Assembly: GCF_022788635.1 (NCBI RefSeq) | Contig: NZ_CP076024.1 | Location: 1,426,001-1,490,000 of the forward strand | Direction of reading: 5' to 3' | Source of the DNA: Methylobacter sp. S3L5C | Lineage (GTDB): Bacteria > Pseudomonadota > Gammaproteobacteria > Methylococcales > Methylomonadaceae | Length of the DNA: 64,000 nt | Shown here: in pieces, positions 27,641 to 36,852 of the stretch | How the letters are laid out: the number at the start of each line of letters is the position of its first letter | Position numbering within the stretch: position 1 is the first letter of the stretch | Made by a program: the position numbers and the translations under genes | The notes under the pieces: model-generated | What the model saw: only the letters and a program-made list of their open reading frames with translations | Databases searched by the model: none | What the model was told of the DNA's origin: nothing

Positions 27641-29542
27641 ATGGTCACTGAAACGGTAGAGAAGGAGGATTCCGGAATGCTTCGAAAAGAAGCTGAGAAA
27701 TTAGTGACAATACACCAAGAGAATGCCAAAAAAGAAGCGGATTCCAGGCTTGGTAAATCAGGTGCTGATCTTGCCGGCATGTCTGATAGGGACATTGAAA
27801 AATTATTGTTTGAATTTCAGGTTCATCAAATAGAACTGGAGTTACAAAATGAGGAGCTGAAAAGAACGCATCACGAACTCAGTGTCTCTCATGATGACTT
27901 TGCACGAATTTATAATTTATCCCCCATCGCTTATCTGACGATAAATGAACAAGGTCTTATCATGAAAGCCAATATTGCAGCAACACAGCTATTAAGTCAT
28001 TCAGAAGAGCCATTGGTAGGCAAGAGGCTGGGCAAATTTATTCATCCTTCAGATCAGGATGATTATTATTTTTTTATGCGTGATCTTGTCGTAGATAAAA
28101 ATAAACACATTCTAAATGCAAAGCTGGTAGTTAAAAATAGTGAGGCTATAACATCTGAATGTCCGGGTTTTGGTCTTTATGGATGTTCACGGGCATTATG
28201 CAGCCACAATAGCGATCTTGTTTATGTAGAATTGCGTAGCACCGTTAACAATAACTTTGCTAATGATAGCCAAATATACCTGGCAGTTCAGGATGTCACG
28301 GGATATAAATATACTCAGGCGACTATCTCTTGCCTCAATAAAAAACTGGAACAAAAGATTTTTGAGCAGACCTCCAAGTTGATTGAAAGCAATCAGGAGT
28401 TAACCCAAAAAATTGAAGAGCTTAATTATTCAAAGCACCAGTTGTGGGAACGTGAAGCCAAGCTGACGGCTATTTTTGATGCCTCAATAGAGGGAATTAT
28501 TACTATTGATACGTCTGGTGTTATTTTATCGACAAACAAGGCTGTAGAAAATATTTTTGGTTACAGTGAACAAGAGCTGGTCGGTTGCAATTTTGACAAA
28601 CTCATGTCGCCCTTGCAGAAAAAAAAGCAGAGGAAAAATGTAATAGACAGTATGCCCGGTGTTATTGGCTTAACTCGTGAAGTAGATGGAATATGCAAAG
28701 ATGGATCTATCATCCCGCTGGATATTTCCCTGGTGGAATATGCAATAGATGGAGCAAATTATTTTACCGGCATTTTCCGCGATGTGAGTTTGCGTAAGCA
28801 TCAGGAGCAACAAGAGAAAGAACATTTGGAAGAGCTTGCTCATGTAACCCGTGTTGGTCTTGTGGGCGAAATGGGTTCAGGTATTGCACATGAAGTTAAC
28901 CAGCCGTTGACAGCGATTACTAATTATACACAAGCCTGTTTACGTTTTATTGGCGCTGAAAATCCTGATCTGGTTCAATTGGGTGAAATATTATTCAAGA
29001 TTCATCAGCAGGCGCTGAAAGCGGGGCAGATAATTCACCGCATGAAAAACTTTGTCAGTCCAAGAAAGATCTGTCGTACCAGTGTCAATATCAATACCTT
29101 GGTTGAAGATGCCGCCAGCTTAAGTGCCAATGCTTTTAAACAAAGCAAAATCAAGCTTGAACTTGATTTAGAAAAAAATCTACCTGAAGTCACTATTGAT
29201 GATATTCAAATTGAACAGGTTTTGTTAAATCTGCTTAGAAACAGTATTGACGCATTAAAGGATATGCCGCCAACAACACACCGAAAAATAAAGGTTCAGA
29301 CTAGTTTGAAGAATCTCAATGAGATAGAAGTTAAAGTGAATGACAATGGCTCCGGAATTGATGATACTCAAAAAGATAAAATACTAAATCCTTTTTTTAC
29401 CACAAAATCAACAGGAATGGGTATGGGCTTATCGATTAGTCGTTCTATTATTGATGCTCATGAGGGCATTTTTAATTTTAAAAGTAAACCCGAAAAAGGT
29501 ACTACCTTTTATTTCACCTTACCGATAAAGAGAAAAATATAA
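27641..29542 (+). CDS. PAS-domain sensor histidine kinase (FixL-like)
   Basis: 633 residues, no membrane helices, so cytoplasmic. An N-terminal coiled coil, PAS domain 1 (about 85-210), a coiled coil, PAS domain 2 (about 270-390, EGIITIDTSGVI...FGYSEQELVG), then HisKA with phospho-acceptor H417 in GSGIAHEVNQPLTAI, N-box LLNLLRNSIDALKD, G1 DNGSGI and G2 GMGMGLSISRSI. This is the FixL/DctB-type kinase core. It overlaps its cognate regulator by one base (TAATG) and lies 120 bases after the CheB-CheR fusion. Confidence 0.92.
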   Translation: MVTETVEKEDSGMLRKEAEKLVTIHQENAKKEADSRLGKSGADLAGMSDRDIEKLLFEFQVHQIELELQNEELKRTHHELSVSHDDFARIYNLSPIAYLTINEQGLIMKANIAATQLLSHSEEPLVGKRLGKFIHPSDQDDYYFFMRDLVVDKNKHILNAKLVVKNSEAITSECPGFGLYGCSRALCSHNSDLVYVELRSTVNNNFANDSQIYLAVQDVTGYKYTQATISCLNKKLEQKIFEQTSKLIESNQELTQKIEELNYSKHQLWEREAKLTAIFDASIEGIITIDTSGVILSTNKAVENIFGYSEQELVGCNFDKLMSPLQKKKQRKNVIDSMPGVIGLTREVDGICKDGSIIPLDISLVEYAIDGANYFTGIFRDVSLRKHQEQQEKEHLEELAHVTRVGLVGEMGSGIAHEVNQPLTAITNYTQACLRFIGAENPDLVQLGEILFKIHQQALKAGQIIHRMKNFVSPRKICRTSVNINTLVEDAASLSANAFKQSKIKLELDLEKNLPEVTIDDIQIEQVLLNLLRNSIDALKDMPPTTHRKIKVQTSLKNLNEIEVKVNDNGSGIDDTQKDKILNPFFTTKSTGMGMGLSISRSIIDAHEGIFNFKSKPEKGTTFYFTLPIKRKI

Positions 29543-30183
29543 TGAGCAGTAATAAATCCGATGCTTTGGTTTATTTGGTTGACGATGAATTTTCGGTACG
29601 TGATTCACTAGCACTGATGATTGAATCAACCGGGCAAGCGGTTAGAAGTTTTGATTCCCCCGAGGCTTTTTTAAATAACTATGATCCTAAACAGTTGGGT
29701 TGCCTGCTTTTGGACGTTAGAATGCCAACCATGAGCGGGCTTCAGCTTCAGGAAGAATTATTGATTAGGGATATCTTTATTCCCATTATATTTATCAGTG
29801 GTCACGCCAGAATTCCGGATTCGGCAAAAGCCTTTCGGGCAGGGGCGGTGGATTTTCTGGAAAAACCGTTTGATAATGAAATATTGTTGGAGCGCATTGC
29901 TGAAGCCTTAAAAAAAGACCTTACGAACAGAAATCAACTGGATGAATATAATAAAATAAAAAAACGTCTGGCTTATTTAACGTTACGTGAAGAGGAGGTG
30001 CTGTCTCTGATAGTTAAAGGTCTTTCCAATAAAGAAGTGGCAAAAATGCTGGAAATTAGTAATCGAACTGTAGAAGCCCACAGAGCTCGCATCATGGAAA
30101 AAATGCAGGCGGAATGTCTCGCTGATCTGGTGATGATGACAACACATTCTATTATGTACAGTATTGGGTTAAATAAAAGCTGA
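29542..30183 (+). CDS. FixJ-type LuxR-family response regulator
   Basis: 213 residues. Receiver domain with acidic pair in LVDDEFSVRD, phospho-acceptor D58 in LLLDVRMP, Thr/Ser position in FISGHAR and Lys in LEKPF. C-terminal LuxR/GerE helix-turn-helix: TLREEEVLSLIVKGLSNKEVAKMLEISNRTVE. Coupled by TAATG to the PAS kinase, forming a two-component pair. Targets unknown. Confidence 0.94.
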   Translation: MSSNKSDALVYLVDDEFSVRDSLALMIESTGQAVRSFDSPEAFLNNYDPKQLGCLLLDVRMPTMSGLQLQEELLIRDIFIPIIFISGHARIPDSAKAFRAGAVDFLEKPFDNEILLERIAEALKKDLTNRNQLDEYNKIKKRLAYLTLREEEVLSLIVKGLSNKEVAKMLEISNRTVEAHRARIMEKMQAECLADLVMMTTHSIMYSIGLNKS

Positions 30184-30289
30184 ATTTTGCTGTCAGTAGG
30201 TATTTATACGTATTGTCATCATTACCTTTTTATTTATAAAATAGAACTCTAAGCATGCATCTTTGTATTTTTGGATCCTGGGAGTAGAA

Positions 30290-30472
30290 ATGAAAACTGA
30301 CAATGATTTACTGTATGATATTGATGTTAGTGAAATTGATCTTGACGAATTTCACGAAAGGGTTGCAAAAAATGCTTATTACAGAGCCGAGAAAAGAGGT
30401 TTTGAAGATGGTTATGAGCTGGAAGACTGGTTTGAAGCCGAGCAAGAAATACGTGATGAAGGTCGATATTGA
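30290..30472 (+). CDS. Small DUF2934 protein
   Basis: 60 residues from the ATG at 30290, preceded by GGGAG; the longer reading from 30263 is rejected. The acidic sequence contains YYRAEKRGFEDGYELEDWFEAEQEI, the core of DUF2934 proteins. Function unknown; these small proteins often sit in stress islands. Confidence 0.72.
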   Translation: MKTDNDLLYDIDVSEIDLDEFHERVAKNAYYRAEKRGFEDGYELEDWFEAEQEIRDEGRY

Positions 30473-30871
30473 CATTAGCTCAGTAGCCCTGTAAATCCTG
30501 ATTTTCGATAACAGTCTAAATCAGACATGTTGGAATGAACGATGTCCATTTTCAAATATCCACTGTATTTACTACGTACTTCAGATCAAGTCGGATGTAT
30601 TGACAGTCCCTTTGATTTTCAAAAAATGCTGTTAACCTACTTTAATAAAGCCTAAGAAGTATTCAAAAATAATTGATTTTTATCGTTATAAAAAAACAAT
30701 CTTAACCAAATTACTAATTCCGTCATATAGAATCACTATACTGGTTTTATCAAACGATGATCCATGAATATTAAGTTATCGTTTTTTAATTGGTAGTAAT
30801 CATACTGACGGGAATTTTTCTTGAAAACACATTAATCCTCAAGCACATTAGCTAATTGACTACCCGACTAA
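30473..30871. other. Intergenic stretch of 400 bases
   Basis: No gene, repeat or convincing promoter seen. Confidence 0.5.
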
Positions 30872-31561
30872 ATGGTATTAAAAATGAAACGTAATAAAAT
30901 AATCGATGATAGTAAACACCATAGATTACAGCAGCATAAACAATGCATTGCTTTTCATGAAGCGGGGCATGCAGCGGGAATTTATTTAAATAATAAAGCC
31001 AGAAATCTGCCCCCTATTTTCTTTCAAATTATATTTAAGGAGATAAGCGATATGCCAGATTACGACGAATATATGTCTAAAGGCAGCCATCATGACTGTG
31101 TGGCAAGAGTGGAGGGTGGGCGCCTGATTCAATCCTTACCTTTTTCAGTTGACGGTCTGGCGCATAAGTTAATTGATCACAATGAAGCGATGGCCCCGCT
31201 GGTAAAGGATTACATAAAAGCCTTTGAAGCTGACATCATTAATTTACTTGTTGGGCCGTTGGCTGAAGCCAAATTTATTCATAACCGGGATGATGAGTTA
31301 TTTAATCATCAGCTAGTCAATTTGAAATCACTGGAAAATTATGGTGGCGGTTCAGATATTAGCCTGGTACGAGAGTATATCGAGAATTTTTCTGCAAGTC
31401 GTGAACAACAAGATGAAAAACTTCATGAGTTATTTGTCTTGGCATGTGATTTTGTAAAGGCTCCTTTAAACTGGAAGGCAATTACCGAACTGGCGAACTA
31501 TATACTGGACAGTGACAAAGCTATTATTAGCTGTGAAGAAGTCGCCTCTGTACTTCAGTAG
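30872..31561 (+). CDS. Stand-alone M41-like (FtsH-type) metallopeptidase
   Basis: 229 residues. FHEAGHAAGIYL gives the zinc motif H29-E30-x-x-H33 as in FtsH (HEAGHA), and LLVGPLAEAKF, then GGGSDISLVREYIENF, correspond to the FtsH segments GGRxAEE and S/TGASNDxxxA that supply the third zinc ligand. No AAA ATPase domain or membrane helix is present, so it cannot unfold substrates by itself. A second ATG is at 30884. It sits upstream of a decayed ftsH 3' fragment (31799-32094). Peptidase fold: good; activity: inferred. Confidence 0.75.
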   Translation: MVLKMKRNKIIDDSKHHRLQQHKQCIAFHEAGHAAGIYLNNKARNLPPIFFQIIFKEISDMPDYDEYMSKGSHHDCVARVEGGRLIQSLPFSVDGLAHKLIDHNEAMAPLVKDYIKAFEADIINLLVGPLAEAKFIHNRDDELFNHQLVNLKSLENYGGGSDISLVREYIENFSASREQQDEKLHELFVLACDFVKAPLNWKAITELANYILDSDKAIISCEEVASVLQ

Positions 31562-31613
31562 TAAAAAGATTGGCTTTTAAGTTAAAACATGACGCATGTA
31601 GAGGCAGGTTGGA

Positions 31614-31736
31614 ATGAGTGAGCCAAAATATACCATTATTCAGTTTATTGTTACTTTACTTGGTAATGTAGGCTTACCTGAAAAACAAAATAAGTTCATT
31701 ATTTGGCGTTCTATTCAGGCCAAATCCGGAGCTTGA
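31614..31736 (+). CDS. Possible 40-residue protein
   Basis: A short frame starting MSEPKYTIIQFIVTLLG, with AGGCAGG upstream. Too short to be sure; it may be part of decayed DNA between the peptidase gene and the ftsH remnant. Confidence 0.2.
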   Translation: MSEPKYTIIQFIVTLLGNVGLPEKQNKFIIWRSIQAKSGA

Positions 31737-31798
31737 ACTCAATAAGCCTGTAGATGCTCAATTACACCGGTTAAAGCAAAAAAGTTTCATTTTTACTG

Positions 31799-32094
31799 GG
31801 TGGACGTATGGCAGAAGAGATTACCTTGGGTAGTATTTCAACGGGCGTCTATGATTTATGGCAAGCGCCAACCGCTTCAGTTTCTGGAAGCAGAACTAAC
31901 AGAATATCGTAATTACAGCGATGAGAATGCCCGTATCATCGATACAGAAATAATAATACTGATTAAAGAAGGAGCTCCGCGCTCTGGAGATAATCATCAT
32001 AAACCGCAACTCGTTGGAAAAACCGGCTAATCTGTTACAGGAAAAACAAGTAATTAATCGGCAAGAGATGATAGCTTTGCTTGAGAGCAATTAA
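31799..32094 (+). pseudogene. Frameshifted 3' remnant of ftsH
   Basis: Reading three frames in turn restores the C-terminal M41 region of FtsH. The first gives GGRMAEEITLGSISTGVYDL (compare GGR-AEE..FG...TGASND), the second FLEAELTEYRNYSDENARI and IDTEIIILIKEGA (compare YSEETARIIDEEV), and the third ends NRNSLEKPANLLQEKQVIN before RQEMIALLESN and TAA at 32092. At least two frameshifts are needed and no N-terminal AAA domain is present in the window. It lies between the M41-like gene and an insertion sequence 16 bases downstream. Confidence 0.75.
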
Positions 32095-32110
32095 TATTTA
32101 ATGATTAAAA

Positions 32111-33095
32111 TGTGAATTAAGAGCTGAATAGAAGTCAGAACACTAGTTGGACTAGAATATTGGGAAAGACACGACTCCCCCCAACCTATAGGCAACCAAT
32201 GAACTGGCAAGAGCAATTAATAACAACTTATCTTTATGTATGCAAGTACTATCAGAATAACCTTTGGGTTTATAGTCAGCGCATGTCGAATTATTGAGAC
32301 CTGAGTTTTATCGATGAAGAAGTTATAGCGTTCTACCTATTTGGGGTCATTGATAAAAATAGAGAACTAAAAAAGATCTATGGTTATGCCGAGCGTCATT
32401 TGCGCGAATGGTTTCCGAAATTGCCCGGTTACACCGCTTTTGTGCAACGACTAAATAAAGTGGCTGATGTTTTCGCGCCATTGCTGGAAATCATTCAGCA
32501 AGAGCAAGAAGCAAAAAATCAAGGACAAGTCTGGTTGATAGATTCTTTTCCGGTGGCGCTGGCCAAGCAAGGACACAAGTTTAAAGCGCGCGTAGCAAGC
32601 GAGTTAGCCGATGCAGGTTATTGTTCAACCAAAAAATTATACTATTATGGGGATCGGGTTCATATCGTCGGGCGTCGCCAAGCGGGTACGTTGCCTAACC
32701 CTGAATATATTGGTGTAACGGGAGCAAGTTGCCATGATGGGACAGTATTTGATCAGATTAAGCCTGAATTGAATAACAACGCGCTTTATGGCGACAAGGC
32801 CTATCACCGATCCGATGCAAAAGAAGTCAGAGAGGCTCAAAACCTGACGGTATTAACGCCGGTGAAAAAACAAAAAGGCCAAACGTATTTGGAGCCACAG
32901 GATCAATGGTTATCGACGGCCATTTCTCGTGTCCGACAACCCATTGAAACCTTATTCGGCTGGATTGAGCAACAAACAGGCATTGAATGCGCTGGCAAGG
33001 TGCGATCATACAACGGTCTAATGGTTCATGTATTTGGCAAGTTGGCCGCCGCCATGTTCTTTTGGAATCATTTACGAGTTAGCTCTTAATTCACA
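32111..33095 (+). mobile_element. IS982-like insertion sequence
   Basis: 985 bases bounded by perfect 15-base terminal inverted repeats, TGTGAATTAAGAGCT (32111-32125) and its complement (33081-33095). A 6-bp direct repeat TTAAAA occurs immediately outside both ends (32105-32110 and 33096-33101), the target-site duplication. It carries one transposase gene. Confidence 0.9.
32199..33089 (+). pseudogene. IS982-like transposase interrupted by one stop codon
   Basis: An in-frame reading of 296 residues from the ATG at 32199 to the TAA at 33087, broken only by TGA at codon 33 (32295-32297) after YSQRMSNY. Downstream it continues DLSFIDEEVIAFYLFGVIDK and then the DDE transposase: WLIDSFPVAL, YGDKAYHRSD and RQPIETLFGWIEQ supply the acidic triad. 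The shortened product (from 32400) would lack the N-terminal region. The stop codon TAA lies inside the right terminal repeat. Probably recently inactivated, because the ends and duplication are intact. Confidence 0.85.
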
Positions 33096-33396
33096 TTAAA
33101 ATTTTGTCTTTACATTCATCGCTAATTGCCTGCGCTACAATAAAAATAAACACCTCTGTTTGGTAAGCTTTTTCTGTGTCATGCACAATAAACAAAGATA
33201 GAACTTTGTCGGTAAGGCTTAATAAGTTCTTTTATATATCATTGATTTATAAGTCATGTCATAATAAGAAATATTAAATTTATAAGTAATAATTCAGGTA
33301 AAAGCTGTTTTTACCGTAAGCTGCTTATTTGTAATTTGTTTCTAAAATGTTCATTATCACTTGATAATGAACGAGCTATCTTACCAGAGGTTTTTA

Positions 33397-34722
33397 ATGA
33401 CTTTCGAACAACTCGGATTAACCGAGCATCTCCTTAATGCTGTAGCGGATCAAGGCTACACCACACCTACACCGGTACAACAAAAAGCCATTCCATTAAT
33501 CCTTGAGGGCAGGGATGTATTGGCAGGTGCGCAAACGGGTACAGGAAAGACCGCCAGTTTTACGCTGCCATTATTGCAAAGGTTGGCCGAAAATCATGAC
33601 CCGCATCAAAAACCGCACAATATTCGTGCCCTGATTTTAGTACCAACCCGTGAATTGGCTGCGCAAGTTTATGAAAGTGTTGTCACTTACGGAAAACATT
33701 TGCCTTTACATGTGGAAACGATTGTTGGCGGTGCTAGTATTGGTGTGCAAACCCGCAATTTACGTAAAGGTTGTGACATCGTAGTGGCAACACCAGGGCG
33801 TTTGATTGACCACATAAAACAACGTAATATTAATCTGTCAAATGTAGAAATACTGGTTTTGGATGAATCTGACCGGATGCTGGATATGGGCTTTCTGCCT
33901 GATATCAAGCAAATTATGGCGTTGATACCCAAGAAACGGCAGAGTTTGTTATTTTCCGCTACCGTGCCTAATGCGATTAAATCTCTGGCATCACAGATGT
34001 TGAACAATCCCGTTGAAGTGGAAGTTGCCAAGCAAAATGCGACAGCTGAAAATGTGACGGAACTTGTTTATGGCATAGACCGTGAGTATAAGCGTGCCTT
34101 GCTGTCTTATTTGATTGGCAGCAATAACTGGAAACAGGTACTGGTATTTGTGCGTACCAAACATGGCGCCGACCGTCTGGAAAAGCAATTGATTGAAGAC
34201 GGTATTCGTACCACGGCATTGCATGGAGATAAAACCCAGGGCGCACGCAACAAGGCTCTGGAATATTTTAAAAATGGCAAGGTATCCGTGTTGGTCGCAA
34301 CCGATATTGCCGCGCGTGGTTTGGATATTGATGATTTACCGCATGTGGTTAATTTTGATTTACCGCAAGTACCCGAAGATTATATTCATCGTATTGGCCG
34401 TACCGGGCGTGCCGGTTTAAGTGGTGTCGCCTTGTCATTGGTTTGCCCTGAAGAAGCTTATTATCTGGTGGAAATTGAGCGGCTGCTCAAACGCCAAATT
34501 CCACGGATTGCTGATACCGGTTATGAGCCGGTGTCTTTGAAGATCGCTGACGCCCCTAAAAAGAACGCAGCCAATAAAGATACCGGTAAAAAAGATTTAC
34601 GGCACTCTAAAAAACCGGCAGCTCGAGCGGCTACCGCAAAGCCTGCTGACAGTAAACGGTCGGACAGCAAGCGTATTGAATCAAGAGGCAAGGGAAGATC
34701 AGGTTCAAGGCGAAAGGATTAA
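33397..34722 (+). CDS. DEAD-box ATP-dependent RNA helicase (RhlE-like)
   Basis: 441 residues from the ATG at 33397 (CCAGAGG upstream); the 12-codon extension to 33361 is rejected. All helicase motifs are seen: Q-motif around PTPVQQKAIP, AQTGTGKTASF, PTRELAAQ, SATVPN (motif III), ARGLD and HRIGRTGRAG. Motif II reads VLDESDRML, that is DESD instead of DEAD. A ~75-residue basic Ala/Lys/Arg/Ser tail follows the core, typical of RNA-binding tails. Cytoplasmic RNA remodelling or ribosome assembly. Confidence 0.92.
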   Translation: MTFEQLGLTEHLLNAVADQGYTTPTPVQQKAIPLILEGRDVLAGAQTGTGKTASFTLPLLQRLAENHDPHQKPHNIRALILVPTRELAAQVYESVVTYGKHLPLHVETIVGGASIGVQTRNLRKGCDIVVATPGRLIDHIKQRNINLSNVEILVLDESDRMLDMGFLPDIKQIMALIPKKRQSLLFSATVPNAIKSLASQMLNNPVEVEVAKQNATAENVTELVYGIDREYKRALLSYLIGSNNWKQVLVFVRTKHGADRLEKQLIEDGIRTTALHGDKTQGARNKALEYFKNGKVSVLVATDIAARGLDIDDLPHVVNFDLPQVPEDYIHRIGRTGRAGLSGVALSLVCPEEAYYLVEIERLLKRQIPRIADTGYEPVSLKIADAPKKNAANKDTGKKDLRHSKKPAARAATAKPADSKRSDSKRIESRGKGRSGSRRKD

Positions 34723-34735
34723 GCCAATCAACCAT

Positions 34736-34807
34736 GTCGGGTTAGCTTATTTTAAATATAGCAAGGTAATGTAACCCGACGTGGCGTGCCGCCGAGTTAC
34801 ATTATTA
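34736..34807. repeat. Overlapping hairpins after the helicase gene
   Basis: GTCGGGTTA (34736-34744) pairs with TAACCCGAC (34772-34780); the latter also belongs to a second stem, GTAATGTAAC (34767-34776) with GTTACATTATTAC. The two structures are mutually exclusive. Looks like an extragenic palindromic element and may end transcripts from both sides. Confidence 0.55.
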
Positions 34808-34910
34808 CTTGGTAATGCTGTTCCAGACGCGATTACAGCTTCCGTTGTTGATGGCTACACATATCTCTCCCATTCATCCGTAACCCGATTTACGAACTTT
34901 AAAAATCGGC

Positions 34911-35210
34911 TTACTTTTGAACCAAAATCCATGGTTTAACCACAACCGCCCAAACTTCGCTATCGGCTTCCAGCCATTCAAGGGCTTGCTGATCCGATAC
35001 CAAGGCAATCTGGTTGTTTTGCAGCCATTGTGCGACCTGCTCTTTATTGTCGATAGAAAATTGGTAGGCAACATCGACCAAATCTAGAGGGGAGGCAACA
35101 AATACCGCCGTACCACTGGCAAAAAAACGCTGTAATTCTTGCCAGGCAATTTTTGAGGTCTCCAGATTAACTTTTTCTCTGGCAATATCAACACAGTTTG
35201 ATTCATTCAT
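34911..35210 (-). CDS. DUF2288 family protein
   Basis: 99 residues. SKIAWQELQRFFASGTAVFV, PLDLVDVAYQFSIDN and the C-terminal WAVVVKPWILVQK match DUF2288. Cytoplasmic, function unknown; widespread in gammaproteobacteria and cyanobacteria. Single gene, divergent from the TPR gene. Confidence 0.8.
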   Translation of the reverse strand: MNESNCVDIAREKVNLETSKIAWQELQRFFASGTAVFVASPLDLVDVAYQFSIDNKEQVAQWLQNNQIALVSDQQALEWLEADSEVWAVVVKPWILVQK

Positions 35211-35297
35211 GGTTTAAACATTTAATAGTGTCGTTAGAAGTAGAGCTGTTATTCTATTATAATTTCATTCACAACCAATTATTCAGGAGTCAATGTC

Positions 35298-36053
35298 ATG
35301 TCGCTTTTAACATCGTTCACCAAAAAATCCAAACTTAAAGCAACCATTCAGCAGACTGCGCAGGCGCGTAAAAGCGAAGGTAATACCGCTGATGGCTTAT
35401 TTAAAGCCGCTTATCAAGGTTATGCAGATATTTTACATGATGATCCGTTGCGTGCTGAAGCTTTATATAATTGGGGCTTTGCTTTATTGCACCAGGCAAA
35501 AACCAAAACCGGTGACGAGGCGGCCTTGATTTATCAGGATGCTATTCATAAGTTTAATTTTTGTCTGCTGATTAATCCCGATTATCTGGCAGCGGCAATT
35601 AATGGCGGCGTCGCTTATATGGATTTGGCCAGACTTAAAAAAGTAAATCTGGATGATGGTTTGTACGAGTGTGCCAAAAAACAGTTCGACAATGCCAATG
35701 CTATTCAAAAAGGTGCGGCATCTTATAATCTGGCTTGTATTTATGGTTTGCGTGCTGATAAAGATGCATGCCTGAAAACACTGGAAAGCGCTAGAGACGC
35801 AGGCACTTTGCCGGACGCTGGCGAGATTTTGAACGATCCGGATTTGGCTGGTGTTAAAGATCAGGATTGGTTTGTCGAATTTATGGAAACGTTAAACAAA
35901 AAAGCAGAAGTAATGCCTGAAGATAAAGATCCCGATGTTAAGTCCACAGATTCTAAATGGAAAATGGTTGAAAAAAACTTTAATTCCGAAGAAATCGTAC
36001 CTGAAGAAGCAGCTACTTCTGAAGATCATGCTGGGGATGAAGAAGCGAAATAA
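35298..36053 (+). CDS. TPR-repeat protein
   Basis: 251 residues, no signal peptide. TPR-like helical pairs run from about residue 30 to 190: GLFKAAYQGYADILHDDPLRAEALYNWGFAL, INPDYLAAAINGGVAYMDLA and AASYNLACIYGLRADKDACLK each fit the TPR spacing of W/L-G/A-A-P. The last ~50 residues are acidic and low-complexity. Likely a cytoplasmic scaffold; partner unknown. CAGGAGT is upstream of the start. Confidence 0.75.
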   Translation: MSLLTSFTKKSKLKATIQQTAQARKSEGNTADGLFKAAYQGYADILHDDPLRAEALYNWGFALLHQAKTKTGDEAALIYQDAIHKFNFCLLINPDYLAAAINGGVAYMDLARLKKVNLDDGLYECAKKQFDNANAIQKGAASYNLACIYGLRADKDACLKTLESARDAGTLPDAGEILNDPDLAGVKDQDWFVEFMETLNKKAEVMPEDKDPDVKSTDSKWKMVEKNFNSEEIVPEEAATSEDHAGDEEAK

Positions 36054-36111
36054 TTTTTCCCAGTCGGGGTGTATGGCTTTACGCTTATACACCCTAAGGT
36101 TGGTTAGCCAT

Positions 36112-36663
36112 TCAAGATGGATAACACGCGGCCAATAATGCCTGCATTTTAGCAAGTCCCAATTTACGTGTTAACTCAATATTACGCTCCGGGATGTCTT
36201 CAGGATGCGGGTAGGTCGCTATCGCCTTTTCAAGACTGCTTTCCCGCAACAGATGTAATAGCGGGTAGGGCGAACGGTTGGTGTAATTAGCCGGATCGTT
36301 TTGTTTGGTACCTTCAAAACAGTAATCCGGATGAAAGCTGGCTAACTGGTAAACACCTTCATAATCCTGTTCAATTAATAGTGTTTCGGCAAGTTCAAGA
36401 AAATCCAGATAATCATCGAAGCAGATAAAAGCCTTGTCATAAATCAACAGCGTTGTTTCAATGCTTGGGTCGATATTTAAGCGGTCACATTCCAGCATTA
36501 AATTTAACAGGCAATTTTCAATTTCAGTGTCATGGTTTGCGACAAAACGAATACTCCCCCGCTCCAGTTCACGCTTGGCGAACGGACAAATGCTGTATTC
36601 AATGACAATGGTTTTTAACCATTTTTGCGTTGCATCTATCAATTGTTGATCATTATCTGCCAT
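36112..36663 (-). CDS. DUF1415 family protein
   Basis: 183 residues. The pattern TQKWLKTIVIEYSICPFAKRE near the N-terminus, with a CPFA motif, and YQLASFHPDYCFEGTKQNDPANYTNRSPYP later are hallmarks of DUF1415. Function unknown. It is convergent with the TPR gene. Confidence 0.82.
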   Translation of the reverse strand: MADNDQQLIDATQKWLKTIVIEYSICPFAKRELERGSIRFVANHDTEIENCLLNLMLECDRLNIDPSIETTLLIYDKAFICFDDYLDFLELAETLLIEQDYEGVYQLASFHPDYCFEGTKQNDPANYTNRSPYPLLHLLRESSLEKAIATYPHPEDIPERNIELTRKLGLAKMQALLAACYPS

Positions 36664-36852
36664 GGTTTGTATGGTATTTTTATAGGTTACGGGAAAATCT
36701 GTTGGTGATTATCGAAGAAGAAGGTATTAAATTTGGTAATTTTAAATCAAAAATGATCTGATGGTGTTGGTGAGTTTTGTCAGTATGTGATAATCCATTG
36801 CCGCTATAATATCTCAATTTAAGTTAGTTACCCTACCAATCACAAAAAAATC

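Noticed and set aside
31800-32030. 76-codon plus-strand frame as a gene
   Set aside because: Its C-terminal part is the YSDENARIIDTE segment of FtsH and the homology changes frame on both sides, so it belongs to a pseudogene.
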